Numbered from the stretch's first letter, positions 22,624 through 33,770 are shown. The stretch is DNA of 64,000 nt from Cryphonectria parasitica EP155 (GCF_011745365.1 NW_024468910.1:2322068-2386067); one strand, 5' to 3'. Numbers and translations: made by a program. Notes: generated by a model from the letters alone, not told the origin.

Positions 22624-25059
22624 CTAGTGTCGGCCGGCTTGGCTCTGGCTTGCACTCGTTCGGCTGCGCGTTTCATCCTCCTCGAGCACATCGCTAAGGC
22701 GGGTCGGATGATGGTGGCGGGGCATTGGGTCCCAGCCAGGCGCTGCATAGCCGCTGCCCGAGTAGTCAGGCTGGCCAGCCCACTGCTGGGATGACGACGG
22801 AGGGTAGCTGACACTGGGCTGTGCTGAGGGGGTCTCGTACTCTTCTGCACCAGAATCATCAGAATCATCGTCCCCTGGTGTGCCGGGGTAGGGAATTTTG
22901 TGACCCCCGGAGTCACGGATGAAATTGCCATGAGCATCGATGAGGTACTCACCCTCGCTGTAGCCACCTTCAGATTGTCCCTCGCCGCTGTACGGCCGTC
23001 CCTCGTCGCCTGCGCCCAATGGCTGCTGGTAATATCCTCCTCCTCCTCCTCCTCCTCCTGCACCACCACCACCACCACCACCACCACCACTACTGGAGGC
23101 CGGCACGGCTGATGATGGATGATGCTCTGGCGGGGATTGCGAGTATGGCGGGTATGGTGGCTGCGGGGACGAGGCATCCAGCTGTTGCTGCCGCGCTTCG
23201 GCGCTGCGCCCGGGGACGCCCTGTGACATGGGCACGACCTGAACACCGCCGACGATAGTGGGCATGCCTTGCTGGAGTGAGATGGTGCGATCCCGCTCCT
23301 CCTGCTCCCGGCGGCCCAGCTCCTCCCAAGCGCGACGGGCCTCCTCCTTGGATATGAGCAGCTCCTTCTGCATCTCGCTGATCCTCTTCTGCGTCTTGGA
23401 GTTGTTCTTCTCATTGTCCAGCGCCTCCTTCACCGCAGCGGCCTTGGACAGCCTCTCCTCCTGCAGCGCACGCTCTAGGCCGGCCTTGGTCTCCTCGTGC
23501 CGCTCAAGCTCGGCCCGGGTCTCAAAAAACCATCGCTGGAACTTGCGCTCAGAGCTCGCCCGCAGGCGCTGGAGCTCGACGACCGCGTGGAACAGGTTCG
23601 CACCCGCCGCAGAGAGATCGCTGACCTGTCGCGACAGCTGTGCTGAGACCGGGTCGCGGTCGATTTCGTCCGCGTGCTGCTGCAGCTTCCTGATCCAGAA
23701 GCTCGTCAGGCCCTCCCAGTGCGCCGACAGCGCCTCCCACCGCTCAAAGGCGTGCGGAAATGTGTTGCGCGGCTGCACCGTCACGCCAGGGTCACCGGGC
23801 AGAGCAGTCGTTGTACCGGGGATCTGTGCTCCGGTCCCGTCCATGCTCGGCACGCCAGTAAATTGGAGGGGCTCTTGGCGCTGCTGTCCACTGGTCCGCG
23901 AGGTCCGTCGCTGCGTCTGGCCAGAAGGCTGCTGCGCTGTGGAGACAGGCTGTGGCTGTGGTGGTGCCGAGGCCTGCTGCTGCTGCTGCTGCTGCTGTTG
24001 TTGTTGTTGTCGTCTGCGCTGGGTGCCGGGAGGGTCTATTGGTTGGGTAGAGATGGGCACCGAGGGATCACCACCCGCGACTATGGCAGCGCCAGCTGCG
24101 GTGCCTCTCCGATCCGCTATCCTCTTCTGTTGTTGGTCTTCCAGCTGTCTCGCTTCGCTCTCGGCCTGGAGCCGTTCCATCTGCTCCCGTTCCCGTTCCC
24201 GTTCTCGCTCTTGTCTCTTGCGCTCTTCTCGTGCTGCCTCTCTAGCCGCGCGCTCCTCCATGATCTTCTTAGGACCCTTGATGCCCTGTGATGGTGAGCC
24301 GGTCTGGGATGACGGGGCTGTCGGCCTAGCGCCAGGCGAGCCGAAGCCATTTGTTACGGCCGGCGGGCCGCCGACCATACGAATGTCGGCCATGGGCGCG
24401 TTTTCCTCGACCAGGTCGGGCGTGAAGGGGTTGGGCTGTCTAAGTGCCTCCTCGAGGGCCCAGAGGATTGCACTGTGGGTATGCTTGGAGACGCGCAGGA
24501 ACGGATGTACCGAGGAGCGGTCAGTCGGGCGGGAGGAGGTCCTCGGCGGGACGAGGGACGGGGGAAGGGTGGTAGAGGCGACGTCGTCGACGGGGTCGCT
24601 GGGCAGGCCTTGGGAGAGATGCTTCTTCGTACGGCGGCGGCGCCCTGTTGCTGGTCGCGACTTGTCCTCTTGCGCGCCGTCGTTGTCGTCGTCGTCGTCG
24701 AGGATGGGCTTGGTGAACAGACCAGGGTGCCTGATACCAACCGAGACGGCCTCGAGGTGTAACGGTCTCGGGGGAGACGCGGGGGCGGGAGGCCCTGGAT
24801 GGCCTATGAAGCGCGGCGTGCGACGTAGGGTTCGTTGCGACAGTGGGGTGGACGTGTCCGACCTCGAACCTATCTCGGTAGATAAAGGGGTCTGAGATCG
24901 GCGAAGTGTCCGCTGGTGCTGCTGCTGGCGCTGCTGCGCCGAAAACGAGGTGGGTTCGTAACGATCGTAACGGTCGTAAGGGTGCAATGAATCAGGATCA
25001 GACACCTTTGCTGTCACTTCTTCCCCCTTATCACCAGGCGGACGTCGGTTGGCGGACAA
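22624..25059 (-). CDS. Large disordered/coiled-coil protein, conserved-looking, function unknown (5' end unresolved)
   Basis: An open frame of about 811 codons. I do not recognise the family. Order, counting from 25059: disordered Arg/Ser/Pro-rich N-terminus; Asp run; a compact hydrophobic segment at about 190-225 (SKHTHSAILWALEEALRQ) that looks like a conserved motif; charged helix rich in RERERE at about 266-313; poly-Gln run at about 350-362 encoded by CAG/CAA triplets; a Trp-containing helical block (FERWEALSAHWEGL); coiled coil at about 505-595; Gly-rich run; acidic/Tyr-Pro-rich tail. The first codon of the frame at 25059 is TTG, not ATG, and a TGA lies four codons upstream at 25071-25069. 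The first in-frame ATG is at 24393 (codon 223), inside apparently genuine coding sequence. An upstream coding exon or a non-AUG start is therefore needed. A GTAAGT donor at 25408 suggests a leader intron but reveals no ATG. Confidence 0.75.
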   Translation of the reverse strand: MSANRRPPGDKGEEVTAKVSDPDSLHPYDRYDRYEPTSFSAQQRQQQHQRTLRRSQTPLSTEIGSRSDTSTPLSQRTLRRTPRFIGHPGPPAPASPPRPLHLEAVSVGIRHPGLFTKPILDDDDDNDGAQEDKSRPATGRRRRTKKHLSQGLPSDPVDDVASTTLPPSLVPPRTSSRPTDRSSVHPFLRVSKHTHSAILWALEEALRQPNPFTPDLVEENAPMADIRMVGGPPAVTNGFGSPGARPTAPSSQTGSPSQGIKGPKKIMEERAAREAAREERKRQEREREREREQMERLQAESEARQLEDQQQKRIADRRGTAAGAAIVAGGDPSVPISTQPIDPPGTQRRRQQQQQQQQQQQQASAPPQPQPVSTAQQPSGQTQRRTSRTSGQQRQEPLQFTGVPSMDGTGAQIPGTTTALPGDPGVTVQPRNTFPHAFERWEALSAHWEGLTSFWIRKLQQHADEIDRDPVSAQLSRQVSDLSAAGANLFHAVVELQRLRASSERKFQRWFFETRAELERHEETKAGLERALQEERLSKAAAVKEALDNEKNNSKTQKRISEMQKELLISKEEARRAWEELGRREQEERDRTISLQQGMPTIVGGVQVVPMSQGVPGRSAEARQQQLDASSPQPPYPPYSQSPPEHHPSSAVPASSSGGGGGGGGGAGGGGGGGGYYQQPLGAGDEGRPYSGEGQSEGGYSEGEYLIDAHGNFIRDSGGHKIPYPGTPGDDDSDDSGAEEYETPSAQPSVSYPPSSSQQWAGQPDYSGSGYAAPGWDPMPRHHHPTRLSDVLEEDETRSRTSASQSQAGRH

Positions 25060-28000
25060 TGTGAGAGGTCAGTCACCACTTGCAGGAAGTGGTGACGCGG
25101 AGGAGAGGGGGGGGGGGGGTTCGTGAGGTGGAAAGTCGGCGGAGTGGTGGTCGGTATTTGCCGTGGCTGGAAGAATTTGGCAAGCTAGAGAGACAGAGAG
25201 GAGGAACCCTGTGGAATGATGAGACGTCGAGGCGGTCAGCAAGCTGGACCCGATTTTTGAGGCTGGTCGAGAACACACGAAGTACCCAAATGGCGTCAGG
25301 GACCCGTGCTTGTCCAGGGTCCAACTGAGATACCAGCACTAAAATGGAAGCTGGCCAAGGCCCCAGGAGGAGGAGGAAGAGGATAGGGTGTCCAGACTTA
25401 CTAGCTTGAGGGTCAATGGCTGGCCAGTAAGGCGGAGCTGTCGTCGCAAAGACAAGAGAGGAAAGAAATGCCAGCGCGGAGGATCAATTGGTGGCAGCAA
25501 CAGCAGCGTCTGGGAGCGAGCGCAATGCCTCGGTGGGATTGTTTTGGTACGCGCCCAATCGTATGTGTTGACGTTGCAGTATAATTACGGCGCGAGTCGT
25601 GGCATGGGAAAATGGGAGGTTGGGTGACGTTGCAATGCCAAAGCTGGTGGCGGGCGCAGCAAGCAGATCCAAGGCGAAACGAGCCTGTGGGAGGGGAGGG
25701 GGGGGGGGGCCAACACACCACCAAGAAAAACAAATCAAAAACCCACAGGATCTGAAATATGACAAAGCTGCGCTGCTTCTCTCGGATGGGGATTTTTGTT
25801 TCTTTCTGAGATGATGGGATTCGATTGCCAGCAGTTGAGACGTGCTGCACTGGGGTGAAGCCAGGGGCATTCATTCGTCAGTCTCCAGTGTTCATTGCCG
25901 GGGGCGGGGGATAAATCAGGAAAAGCGACAGAAAGTGGACGAACTGACCTGAGCTTCAACTTTGACAAACTTGAGCCTCAAGCACCAGCGACCTTTTTGT
26001 CTTTTTCTCCCTTTGCTTTTTATCTGTTCCCCTCTCTTTCAACACAGCGTCAGTGTGTTGTTGTTCGTTTGGCACCCAATGCAACTGAGCCTGAGCAGTC
26101 GAGCCTGATGATGCGAATCCCGACGCTAGACAGAGAGAGCTGATGACTGATAGCGATGCTGATGCTGATGCTGACGGTGATGATGCCCGAGCTGCCGTGC
26201 TGTGGTCGTCTCTCCAGCGTGACCTTGCACCAACAGGGTCTGGTTGCCGCTTGCTTGGGCCGGTTGATCTGGTCGCTGTCTCGACAAAGAGGAAGCAGGA
26301 CAAGCAAAGCCCGTGGTTGTTGCACGTCCAATGCTGGCTCTTTCCCCACCTGCAGCTGGCCTGTTTCCTGGCCTGCTCTTGGTCTATCCTACGGCCCCTG
26401 ATGGAACTTGCTTGGAAAGGCTGGTCTGATCAGGTCAGGTTTTGCCAGAACTAACAGCACGCACACGTTGCTTGTCGCTCGTTGTACTGAATTAGCCACG
26501 TAGCCTAAGGTCGGCATGAGGACGAGACGCTGGTGCGAGCGAGAAGCTTCTTCCCCTGCACCCCTTCAGGCACCAAAGCGGGTTGAGGATGTTGATGATG
26601 GCCCTCAAATTAGGAGGCTGGGCAACAAGCTAGAGGGTGTGTATGTGTTGGCCTGGCTTGTTTGTCGTTACAGAAGAGTCGCTGTCATGCTAGTTGCTTG
26701 TTGCTGTAGTCCACCTTGTGTGTACTGCACAGTCGGTGTGTGTACCTTAATCGGTCCTGTCTTGTATCGAGAGAAATTCTGCTCCCTGTGCAAAAGGAAG
26801 ACAAATCTGAAAGACGAGGCTGCTTGGACCAGGAAGAAAAAGATGGGGAAAAAAAAAGATGACAAGAGACACGAGGGCAGAACACAGTGCCAGAAGGAAG
26901 GGGTTTTTTACTTGGTCGACTCGTAGGCTGTGTATGAACCGAAAGGGAACAAATAGAAGAAGAGACGGGCTCTTGTCATACAAGACACGCCACCCGCAAA
27001 TTGTGCATGCAGGTCTTGTCACGCTCCTAAGGGTCCGCTCTCTCTTTCTCTCTCTCTTTTCTCTTGTCTCGGTGTCTCGGGGAGCAAAGGGAGGGAAGAG
27101 CGAGGATGAGGACGAGGGGAAGGAGAGGAGAGTGTAGTGCGACGAGGATGAGGAGGAGGAGGAGTTGGCAAAAATGGTGGTGCAGTCGGCAGATCAGATG
27201 TGTACTGTTCTATGCTGGGCTGCGCTACACACGGGGAAGGAACAGGGAATAAATTTTTTTTTTTTTTTGTTCCTTCTTGTTTCTTCCCCTTCTACGATGT
27301 TGCTTCTGCGGTCCCGCGGGGGCGGAGAGAGGGAGAGATCGATCCCCTAGACAAAAGATGACATTGAAATTGGAGCCAGGCTGAAATCAACGTCCGTGCC
27401 ATTGGCAGAAGAGTCTTGTGGGCGAAAAAGGTTACTTGGCCCTTGTTCCACGTTCCCATATTCCTGGTTCCATGCTGTCCACATCCTCCTTCTCCTACTT
27501 TCTCCCTCCCACCCCTGGCCCATATATTGTGTAGTATCCGGGAATATATACATAAGTTTGTACCCGATATAGCCTCAGCCCCTCCTCCTTCTCCTGCTGT
27601 AGTTCTCCCCGCAGGCAGGAAGGAACTAGAGCCAGAGAGCATATGAGAGCCTACGCCGAACGCACAGCAGCTGAAAACTCTCAATCTCTCTCTGCCCAGG
27701 AACACGAACTCCTCCACAAGTCTGTTTACTAAACGATACAGCGCCGACTATTAGTGGCCGTGTCTCAGTCCAAACACGAACAAGCCGACATAAAAAAAAA
27801 AAAAAACGATCATGAGAGTTGGACATGCCAGGTCCCAATCCTCGATTCAGGAACAAGAAAAGACAGAGCCGATGATGCAGCGTCCCCACAAGAGCTTGCT
27901 GATCCCTGTCGGCCTCTGCAGCCAGTGGTACCATTTTACTGTGGTACGTACAGGTACAAGATCTCACGAGAGAGGCCCGGACTTTATGTGAGGCCGCGAT

Positions 28001-29841
28001 GGCTGACGCAAATAACAAATCTCGACGTCTCCCTCACCATTATCGTGTGCTGCTGAAAACTAGGTTCAACAGTGCAAACGAGGCCAGAGAAAGAGAGAGA
28101 TACACACACACACACACACACACTCTAATAAGTACAGGCGGGCAGACGGTGAGAGCGAGAAACTGGCGCACAAACAAGATTCGACTCGGCCTCTCCGTCA
28201 GTCGAATGTCCGTACCACCCCCACCCCCATCCTCAGATCCTCCTGGGCCCGAGCGACAGATGACAGAGCAAAGAGGGGGGGGCGCGCCCAAGACAAGAAA
28301 GAAAGAGAAGAAACAAGAACGTCATGCAATGGCATGCCACAATGGCGGTGTCCTCGATGCTGCCGGACCCAGAGGGAACATGCATCCATCAGTCCGGGTC
28401 ATGATGCTGCATTGCAATTAGTCTCATGCTGGGCACCTGCAAGTGCATAGGTACCTTATGCGTTGCTGCGTTGGCAGTACATGAGAGGTGACGACGGGCT
28501 GGACGGCTAGCGCAAGCCCTGCATACACAGATACAGACAGACAGGCATCCTGGCATCCTTTTCCCTAGCGAGGTCCAATCCGCCGGATCTATTACCACCC
28601 CTGCCTACATAGTAATGTACTCTGGTACCAATGTGCCACCCATGTGTGTAAGGCAGGGAACGTGGGGAGAGAAGGCTTGCCCATCTTGCCACCCCTGGTA
28701 CGGCTGCAGGAAATCCTGGAAGCTTTTACATGGCACCGTATTATTATCTTCTCTCCCACCCCCTCCTCGCCCTCCTCGTCGTCCAGCCTGACGGACTATC
28801 CGGTGTGGCTTTACCTGGCACTCCTGGCCATCAACTCTGTGGCGCCCCTTGGCGGCTTGATGCCCAGATGCCCAGAGCAAACCAACCCCTCCGACCTGCC
28901 TTGTGCGGCATGCCCTCCCCCCCCTCCTTTGACCACCTGCATACTACCAAGTACTTTTATATACTGCCTAATTGTATAGTATGTATATAGTACAATACAT
29001 TTGAGACACAAAACGACTCACAGTCTGAGACACATTGTACGCTAGGCATCGATGGTCCACGGGGGGAGAGAGGCCAACACCACCCACGCGCACATTGACA
29101 ACGCAATGGCAATGGGCGCTCTAGTCCCAATCGTCTTCTTTCTCTTTTTCTTTCTTAAAAAGTCTTCAATGTTGCACACTAGTCTTTCAAGCGATTGGCA
29201 TGGAGTATACCAGGTGGTTGGGGTGGAGGGGGGGTCCCAAAGAGACAGCACAAGATAGAGAGATCTTGAGGAACTTCATAGGGTGGCACTGTGTGCGGCA
29301 CAGACGGAACCTTTTGCGGGCGGCCGAATTTAATACCTATAGACACCGTCCAGTGAGGATCAGTAAGCTTCCTCATATGCAACAGGCGGGCCGCTGCCGC
29401 TCGTGGCACGCCGGGATGGGACAGCAATTTCGATCGTACGACAGGCCACGGGGATCGCCAAGGGGATCAACCGTGTGTGTGAGACAGCTGGTATCAAATA
29501 TACTAGCAAACGCGGCCGCAGACGAAGAGCTCGTTCCGAGATACGAGATGACAGGCCGTCTCGTTCCTGCTGTCAGTTTGCGAAGGAACCAGGATGATAA
29601 TTGTGCAAGCGTAGGACAACTTAGACACAAGCGACTGATGGATACCACTTGGAAAAGAAACACAGAAGAAAAGCAGAAAAAAAGACTTCTCGCGCAACAT
29701 CAGGTAGACCAAGGCTGGCATGGCAGCTGGGCTCCATCAGTGCTGGTGTGTATTAACGGGTTGGGTTGAGGAACTGCTCAAAAAGTTTGCCTATCTAAAC
29801 ACTTATGAATTTTGTGAATTTCAACAACGCGCCTTCGTGGC
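25060..29841. other. Gene-poor region, 4.8 kb
   Basis: The first few hundred bases are probably the leader and promoter of the coiled-coil gene (minus-strand GTAAGT at 25403-25408, G runs at 25107-25119 and 25698-25709). The rest contains CT-, GA- and CA-type simple sequence (for example CA near 28102-28121) and AT-rich patches near 28950. No frame has a domain or convincing splicing, and no second tRNA was seen. A long non-coding RNA cannot be excluded. Confidence 0.5.
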
Positions 29842-29936
29842 GCCCGGCTAGCTCAATCGGTAGAGCGTGAGACTCTTACAGGGTTTCCAGCTTGTTAGCA
29901 ATCTCAAGGTTGTGGGTTCGACCCCCACGTCGGGCT
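29842..29936 (+). tRNA. tRNA-Lys(CUU) with a 22-nt intron
   Basis: Full cloverleaf. The acceptor stem GCCCGGC pairs with GTCGGGC (one G-T wobble), with discriminator T at 29936. The D arm is GCTC...GAGC. The anticodon stem TGAGA/TCTCA flanks loop CTCTTA-A with anticodon CTT at 29875-29877. The T arm GTGGG-TTCGACC-CCCAC is perfect. The intron (29879-29900) sits at the canonical position one base 3' of the anticodon, leaving a 73-nt mature tRNA before CCA addition. Internal A and B boxes are intact. Confidence 0.96.
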
Positions 29937-30551
29937 CAATTCCCGTCTCGATTTCTTTTTGTCTTTTTCTTTCTTTCCCTTCCTGCTCTTGTTCCTTCTT
30001 TTGAATTATTCCTGTTGTCGAAAATGATTGGTTAGGTGTGAGGTTACGTCTGTGGTCAATACCTCAGTTTATTATGAAGACGAGCTTCTGGCAGCCGTAG
30101 CCGAATCAAGAGCTGTTCGGAGGTGCAAGTTCCAGAACTTTTACGCCCGAGCTCGATTCCTGCCCATGTGTAACACCTCCTCCACATCCCTACCGGTCTA
30201 TTTCTTTTATCTGCTTGTTTGCGGTGAAGCATACCAAGCACACTATCTAAAATTAATGTATGTTCGTGATATGCGACGAGAAGTTTTGTAATCAGGCCTG
30301 TTCTGAATCAAAAGAAGGATAAGTCGTGCCCATAAGAGGTATAGACCCTAACCCCTTTCCCATAAGAGCCGGCAGCTTGCTGCAAAGTGAAGAGGCCCAC
30401 TTATAAGCTTCTGCAGAAATTTCCTCGCCTTTTTTAACACCACACCACACGACCACTGCTCAAGCTCTAGATTTTACAACCTTTGGGCCACTGCCCCCTT
30501 CTCCACCGCCGCTCTCCTCGTCCTCCTCCCCCAGAAACCCCTTTCAACAAA
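29937..30551. other. Spacer between tRNA-Lys and mS45 gene
   Basis: Apart from the Pol III terminator this should hold the mS45 promoter and leader. The segment just before the ATG is C-rich (CTCCACCGCCGCTCTCCTCG). A tRNA-like stretch near 30095-30165 was examined and does not fold. Confidence 0.5.
29956..29960 (+). terminator. RNA polymerase III oligo-T terminator
   Basis: Five consecutive T about 20 nt downstream of the tRNA-Lys 3' end, with another T5 run just after, as expected for Pol III termination. Confidence 0.75.
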
Positions 30552-31877
30552 ATGCCCCCAAGGATATCATCACACTCGCTACAGGCATGTAGCGCAGAGA
30601 TCTCGAGCCTGGCGAGCTCGAGCAACTCCATAATAATAAGCTCTGCGTCGCCTCTGGAGCGGGCGCTGCTAACGCGCCGACCACCAGCGCTGTCCTCGCC
30701 CTCGCCTTCATCCTCCACCAGGAGAACCTTCTCCACGACCACAGAACGGAGGCGGAACGTACCAATTGCCAAGGCCGGGTATATAAAATGGATGAGGGAG
30801 CGGGGCAAGGACTTGGAATCGCACACGCCCGGCCAGACCAACTACCTCGGCGGCGAGAGCGCCAGGCGGCAACCCTTCCCGTCGAACCCGGCCTTCACCA
30901 GCCAGCCTGTGCTGTCGGAGGAGGCGCGCGAGATGATCTGGAAGAGGGTCTTTATGGACGAGGAACCCATCAAGGTGGTGTCTGCACAGCTGGGTGTGGA
31001 CCACAGGAGGGTTGCCGCCGTGGTCAGGATGAAGACGGTGGAGAAGGAGTGGGAAAAAGAGGTATGTGTTGCTTGGCGCGTCCACCAGTTTTCTTTTGTC
31101 ATTCTCTCTCTTCCCTTCCCCATTACCCCCTCTACCAAACTTTCCTATGATGAGTACAACAAAAATTCGATTAGTCTTGAAGACAGCACAATGTGGTTAC
31201 AAAATAGCTTTGCGAGCCTCTCTGAGCGGAAAGAATCCCTTTATACCTTCTCTATTCATCATGCAACATCACCCAACTTGGGGCGCGTGGAAGCACCGGC
31301 TGACCCTCTCTTTGTGTATTGTACGAGTAAACAGGGTAGGAAACTGGCCGTCCCCTACTCTCGAGCCGTCCTCGAGATGGTCCCGACCCATAGCTACCCA
31401 GACAACCAGCCCATCCAACCACTGGAGCCGTTCAACGAGATCCATGTCCACGGGTACACAATGCAGCAGCTCTTCGTGCCGACTTCGGAGTCGCGACACT
31501 TCACCCGCGAGGATGCCGCCAAGGCCTTTCACCACACGATGCTGTCAGCCGACGCTCGGATCCCGCACAAGGAGCTGGTCAGTCACCAGAGGCGGGTGCA
31601 CGAGGGCATGCGCGAGAAGGAGTCGGAGGCGATCTTTGTCAAGGAGGCGAGGGCCTCCCAGATGAACGATGAGGCGCGGGAGCGGGCGGTCGAGGAGCAC
31701 AGCAAGAGGCTCACCACGGCGGTGCCCACCGAGCGGTTCGAATTCCGGTTCAAGAAGATGACGGTTGATGACGTGGGCAGGACGGGAAGGGCAAGGAGTG
31801 GTGTCGGCTGGAGGTATGGTATTCCGTCCGAGGACCGGAAGAAGGATCAGGTCAAGATTCCTACCAAGATCGACTAG
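30552..31877 (+). CDS. Mitochondrial small-ribosomal-subunit protein mS45 (Bot1/Mrps35; mitochondrial regulator family)
   Basis: Component of the mitochondrial 37S ribosomal subunit. Two exons: 30552-31061 and 31335-31877, giving 350 aa. The Ser/Arg-rich N-terminus (RRTFSTTTERRRNV) is a mitochondrial presequence. The core LSEEAREMIWKRVFMDE followed by VDHRRVAAVVRMKTVEKEW and, after splicing, GRKLAVPYSRAVLEM matches the eukaryotic mitochondrial regulator protein (Bot1) family. The helical charged C-terminus ends KKDQVKIPTKID. The 273-bp intron (31062-31334) has a strong GTATGT donor and pyrimidine-rich interior. It is a multiple of three and has no in-frame stop, so an unspliced message would add 91 residues (including CVAWRVHQFSFVI) without breaking the frame. 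The inserted residues do not resemble the family, so the spliced form is preferred. The ATG at 30552 has AAAATG context; further-upstream in-frame sequence is Pro-rich leader. Confidence 0.88.
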   Translation: MPPRISSHSLQACSAEISSLASSSNSIIISSASPLERALLTRRPPALSSPSPSSSTRRTFSTTTERRRNVPIAKAGYIKWMRERGKDLESHTPGQTNYLGGESARRQPFPSNPAFTSQPVLSEEAREMIWKRVFMDEEPIKVVSAQLGVDHRRVAAVVRMKTVEKEWEKEVCVAWRVHQFSFVILSLPFPITPSTKLSYDEYNKNSISLEDSTMWLQNSFASLSERKESLYTFSIHHATSPNLGRVEAPADPLFVYCTSKQGRKLAVPYSRAVLEMVPTHSYPDNQPIQPLEPFNEIHVHGYTMQQLFVPTSESRHFTREDAAKAFHHTMLSADARIPHKELVSHQRRVHEGMREKESEAIFVKEARASQMNDEARERAVEEHSKRLTTAVPTERFEFRFKKMTVDDVGRTGRARSGVGWRYGIPSEDRKKDQVKIPTKID

Positions 31878-32275
31878 TCGTAGGCGGCGGCCCACACGAT
31901 ACACACATAAACACATAACACACACATACTCCCCACCCTTCCCCTCTCATGTAGAGGCTGGAAGCGATCACTATTACAGTGGCAGGCGAGGGCAGCACGG
32001 GCACGAGCATGAGCACGCTGTCAGGCTCGTCAAGCCTTAAGGAATCTCTGGGACCCTATACGTCATCAGAAGCATCGCCAAGATGCATGAACGAATGGAA
32101 TGTTTGATACCAGGAACCAATAATTTGCCCTGAACAAAAGGACCGGTTGGTTTTTTTTTTTTTTTTTTTTTTTTTTAATGAGACTCCGTCGCCATGCTGC
32201 TGCTATTTGCCCATCCGTATTATCCGCTCAAGTATCTGAGAAGATGCAGTTCAGATCACTACAGCCGGCTTGATT
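31878..32275. other. Convergent terminator region
   Basis: Spacer of 398 bp between mS45 (+) and the phosphatase gene (-), carrying both 3' ends. It includes CA-rich sequence just after the mS45 stop and a 26-base T run at 32151-32176. Confidence 0.6.
32151..32176. repeat. Poly-T homopolymer, 26 nt
   Basis: Twenty-six consecutive T between convergent genes. On the minus strand it is A26. No retroelement or target-site duplication was recognised beside it. Confidence 0.92.
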
Positions 32276-33770
32276 TCAGACAATAAGCCGGGCGTGCTCC
32301 TCCCACGCCACAGGGGCCTGCTGTTGGCCGTCCACATCAACGACCAGGTTCTGGCGGATGGCCTCGATCTCAGCACTGGTCAGGCCGACCTGGTCCCGGA
32401 GGTAGTTCTCCACGCTGCCCCAGCGGTTCCGCAGCGCGACCAGGGTGGCGGCCATGCTCTCGGGCCGGCTGCTCACTATGCGCTCGGCCTCGGCGTTCCG
32501 GCCGCGGAGGGGCTCCCTCGTGATGAGGTGGGCGACGAACTCCTCCTTGCGCTCCTGCAGACCCAGCTCGGTCAGGCTGTACTCGTGGGCGACGACCTCG
32601 TCAGACACGCCGCACAGGCTCAGCACCAGGGCCACAAGCACGCCCGTGCGGTCCTTGCCCGCGGTGCAGTGGACCAGCACGGGGAAGGGCGTGGGCCGGC
32701 GGGCGAGCTGGCGGAGGATGATGGCGAACGGGGTGGAGCCGGATGGATCGGCACCGGCCTCGAGGATGCGCATGTACACCTCGACGAAGCCCTGGAGGTC
32801 CCGAGGGAAAAGAGGATTCGCTCCTGTGTTAGCCTTTTTGTTCTCCTGTTTTTTTTCTTTCTTTTTCTTCTGGGATAGATATGAGATAGAGGGAGAGGGA
32901 GAGGGAGAGGGGGGAAGAGAGGATGAGAGGGTGAAGACGGCTGGAGAAGGAGGGACAAGGGAAGAGGTTGGTGTGATATCTCATGTGACCAGGCCAACAT
33001 GTGGAGAGAATGCAGTGTTCTCCCGATCCATCCGAGAAAGTGCAATATCATTATGACCATTGTGAAGATGGTGTAACGATTCCAGTATGCGAGATCGCCA
33101 GATGCAGTGCATATACTCCGCCCCAACACGTCTTCCCTTTCACCCTCCTACCAAACCGGTTGTTACTGAGCCCACATGCTCGAAACAATGAAACCAATCA
33201 AAGCTCAAGTCGACTTCACGTGCACTCAAGTGCCGTGCCATCCATGCCTGGGGCCTGGCCAAGAGAGGGAGAAGAGGAAGAGGGGGGGGGGGGGGGACGG
33301 ATGAATAAGACATCTTGACACCTTCATTTTGGCTCTCCTCAACGGCAGATTCCGAGACGTACCGTGGTTCCTTCCCTACCAAAGTTCCCAAACCGTTCGG
33401 CGATGGCCTCGGGGGAGTAATCCTCCTGCAAGAAGACGGGGGTGAAGATGCGCTGGGACCCAGCCCACTCCCTGACCTGGCGGCTGCCCGCGCTGGCGTC
33501 GTTGTCGATCTCTGTCTGGGAGCGCAGGTCATAGACGTGACGGATGCCCAGGTTGCCGGTCACGAGGTCGATGCCCTGATCAGTGATCTTGGAGGGCTCG
33601 GAGGCGCGGTAGAGCACCCCGCGTCGGACCATCTTGGTGGGGTCCGCGGCGATGGGGTAGCCGCCCGCATCTCTGAAGTTGGGGAGGCCGGGGATGTCGA
33701 CAAATGGAGGCACAGGGGGAGGTTTGAGGTCTTGGTTGGTGATGTCGGGGGAGGCAATATGTGAAGGCAT
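32276..33770 (-). CDS. Protein tyrosine/dual-specificity phosphatase, Y_phosphatase3-type
   Basis: Two exons: 33770-33363 and 32791-32276, both phase 0, giving 307 aa. Removing a 571-bp intron (GTACGT...TCCAG) joins FGREGTT to GFVEVYM, which fits the usual spacing in this family. The N-terminal half carries the family signature PGLPNFRDAGGYP and a GVLYRASEP segment. The catalytic P-loop is HCTAGKDRTG, with nucleophile Cys178 and Arg184. A C-terminal helical region (MAATLVALRNRWGSVENYL) is typical. Such proteins include bacterial and fungal phosphotyrosine or phosphoinositide phosphatases; I cannot tell the substrate. The first ATG is at 33770; a codon three residues upstream (33779) is TTG. 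The intron is several times longer than usual here and contains G-rich tracts, so an extra small exon cannot be fully excluded, although the protein reads complete without one. Confidence 0.88.

Noticed and set aside
23258..24895. Plus-strand 545-codon frame opposite the coiled-coil gene
   Set aside because: Shadow frame: Ser/Cys/Arg-rich antisense of GC-rich coding sequence; the minus-strand frame has the coherent domain order.
30090..30175. Second tRNA-like stretch downstream of tRNA-Lys (TAGCCGAATCAAG ... CTCGATTCC)
   Set aside because: A- and B-box-like words are present but T-stem and acceptor-stem bases do not pair.
32151..32176. T26 run as the poly(A) end of a retroposon
   Set aside because: No element body, reverse transcriptase remnant or target-site duplication beside it; treated as a homopolymer.
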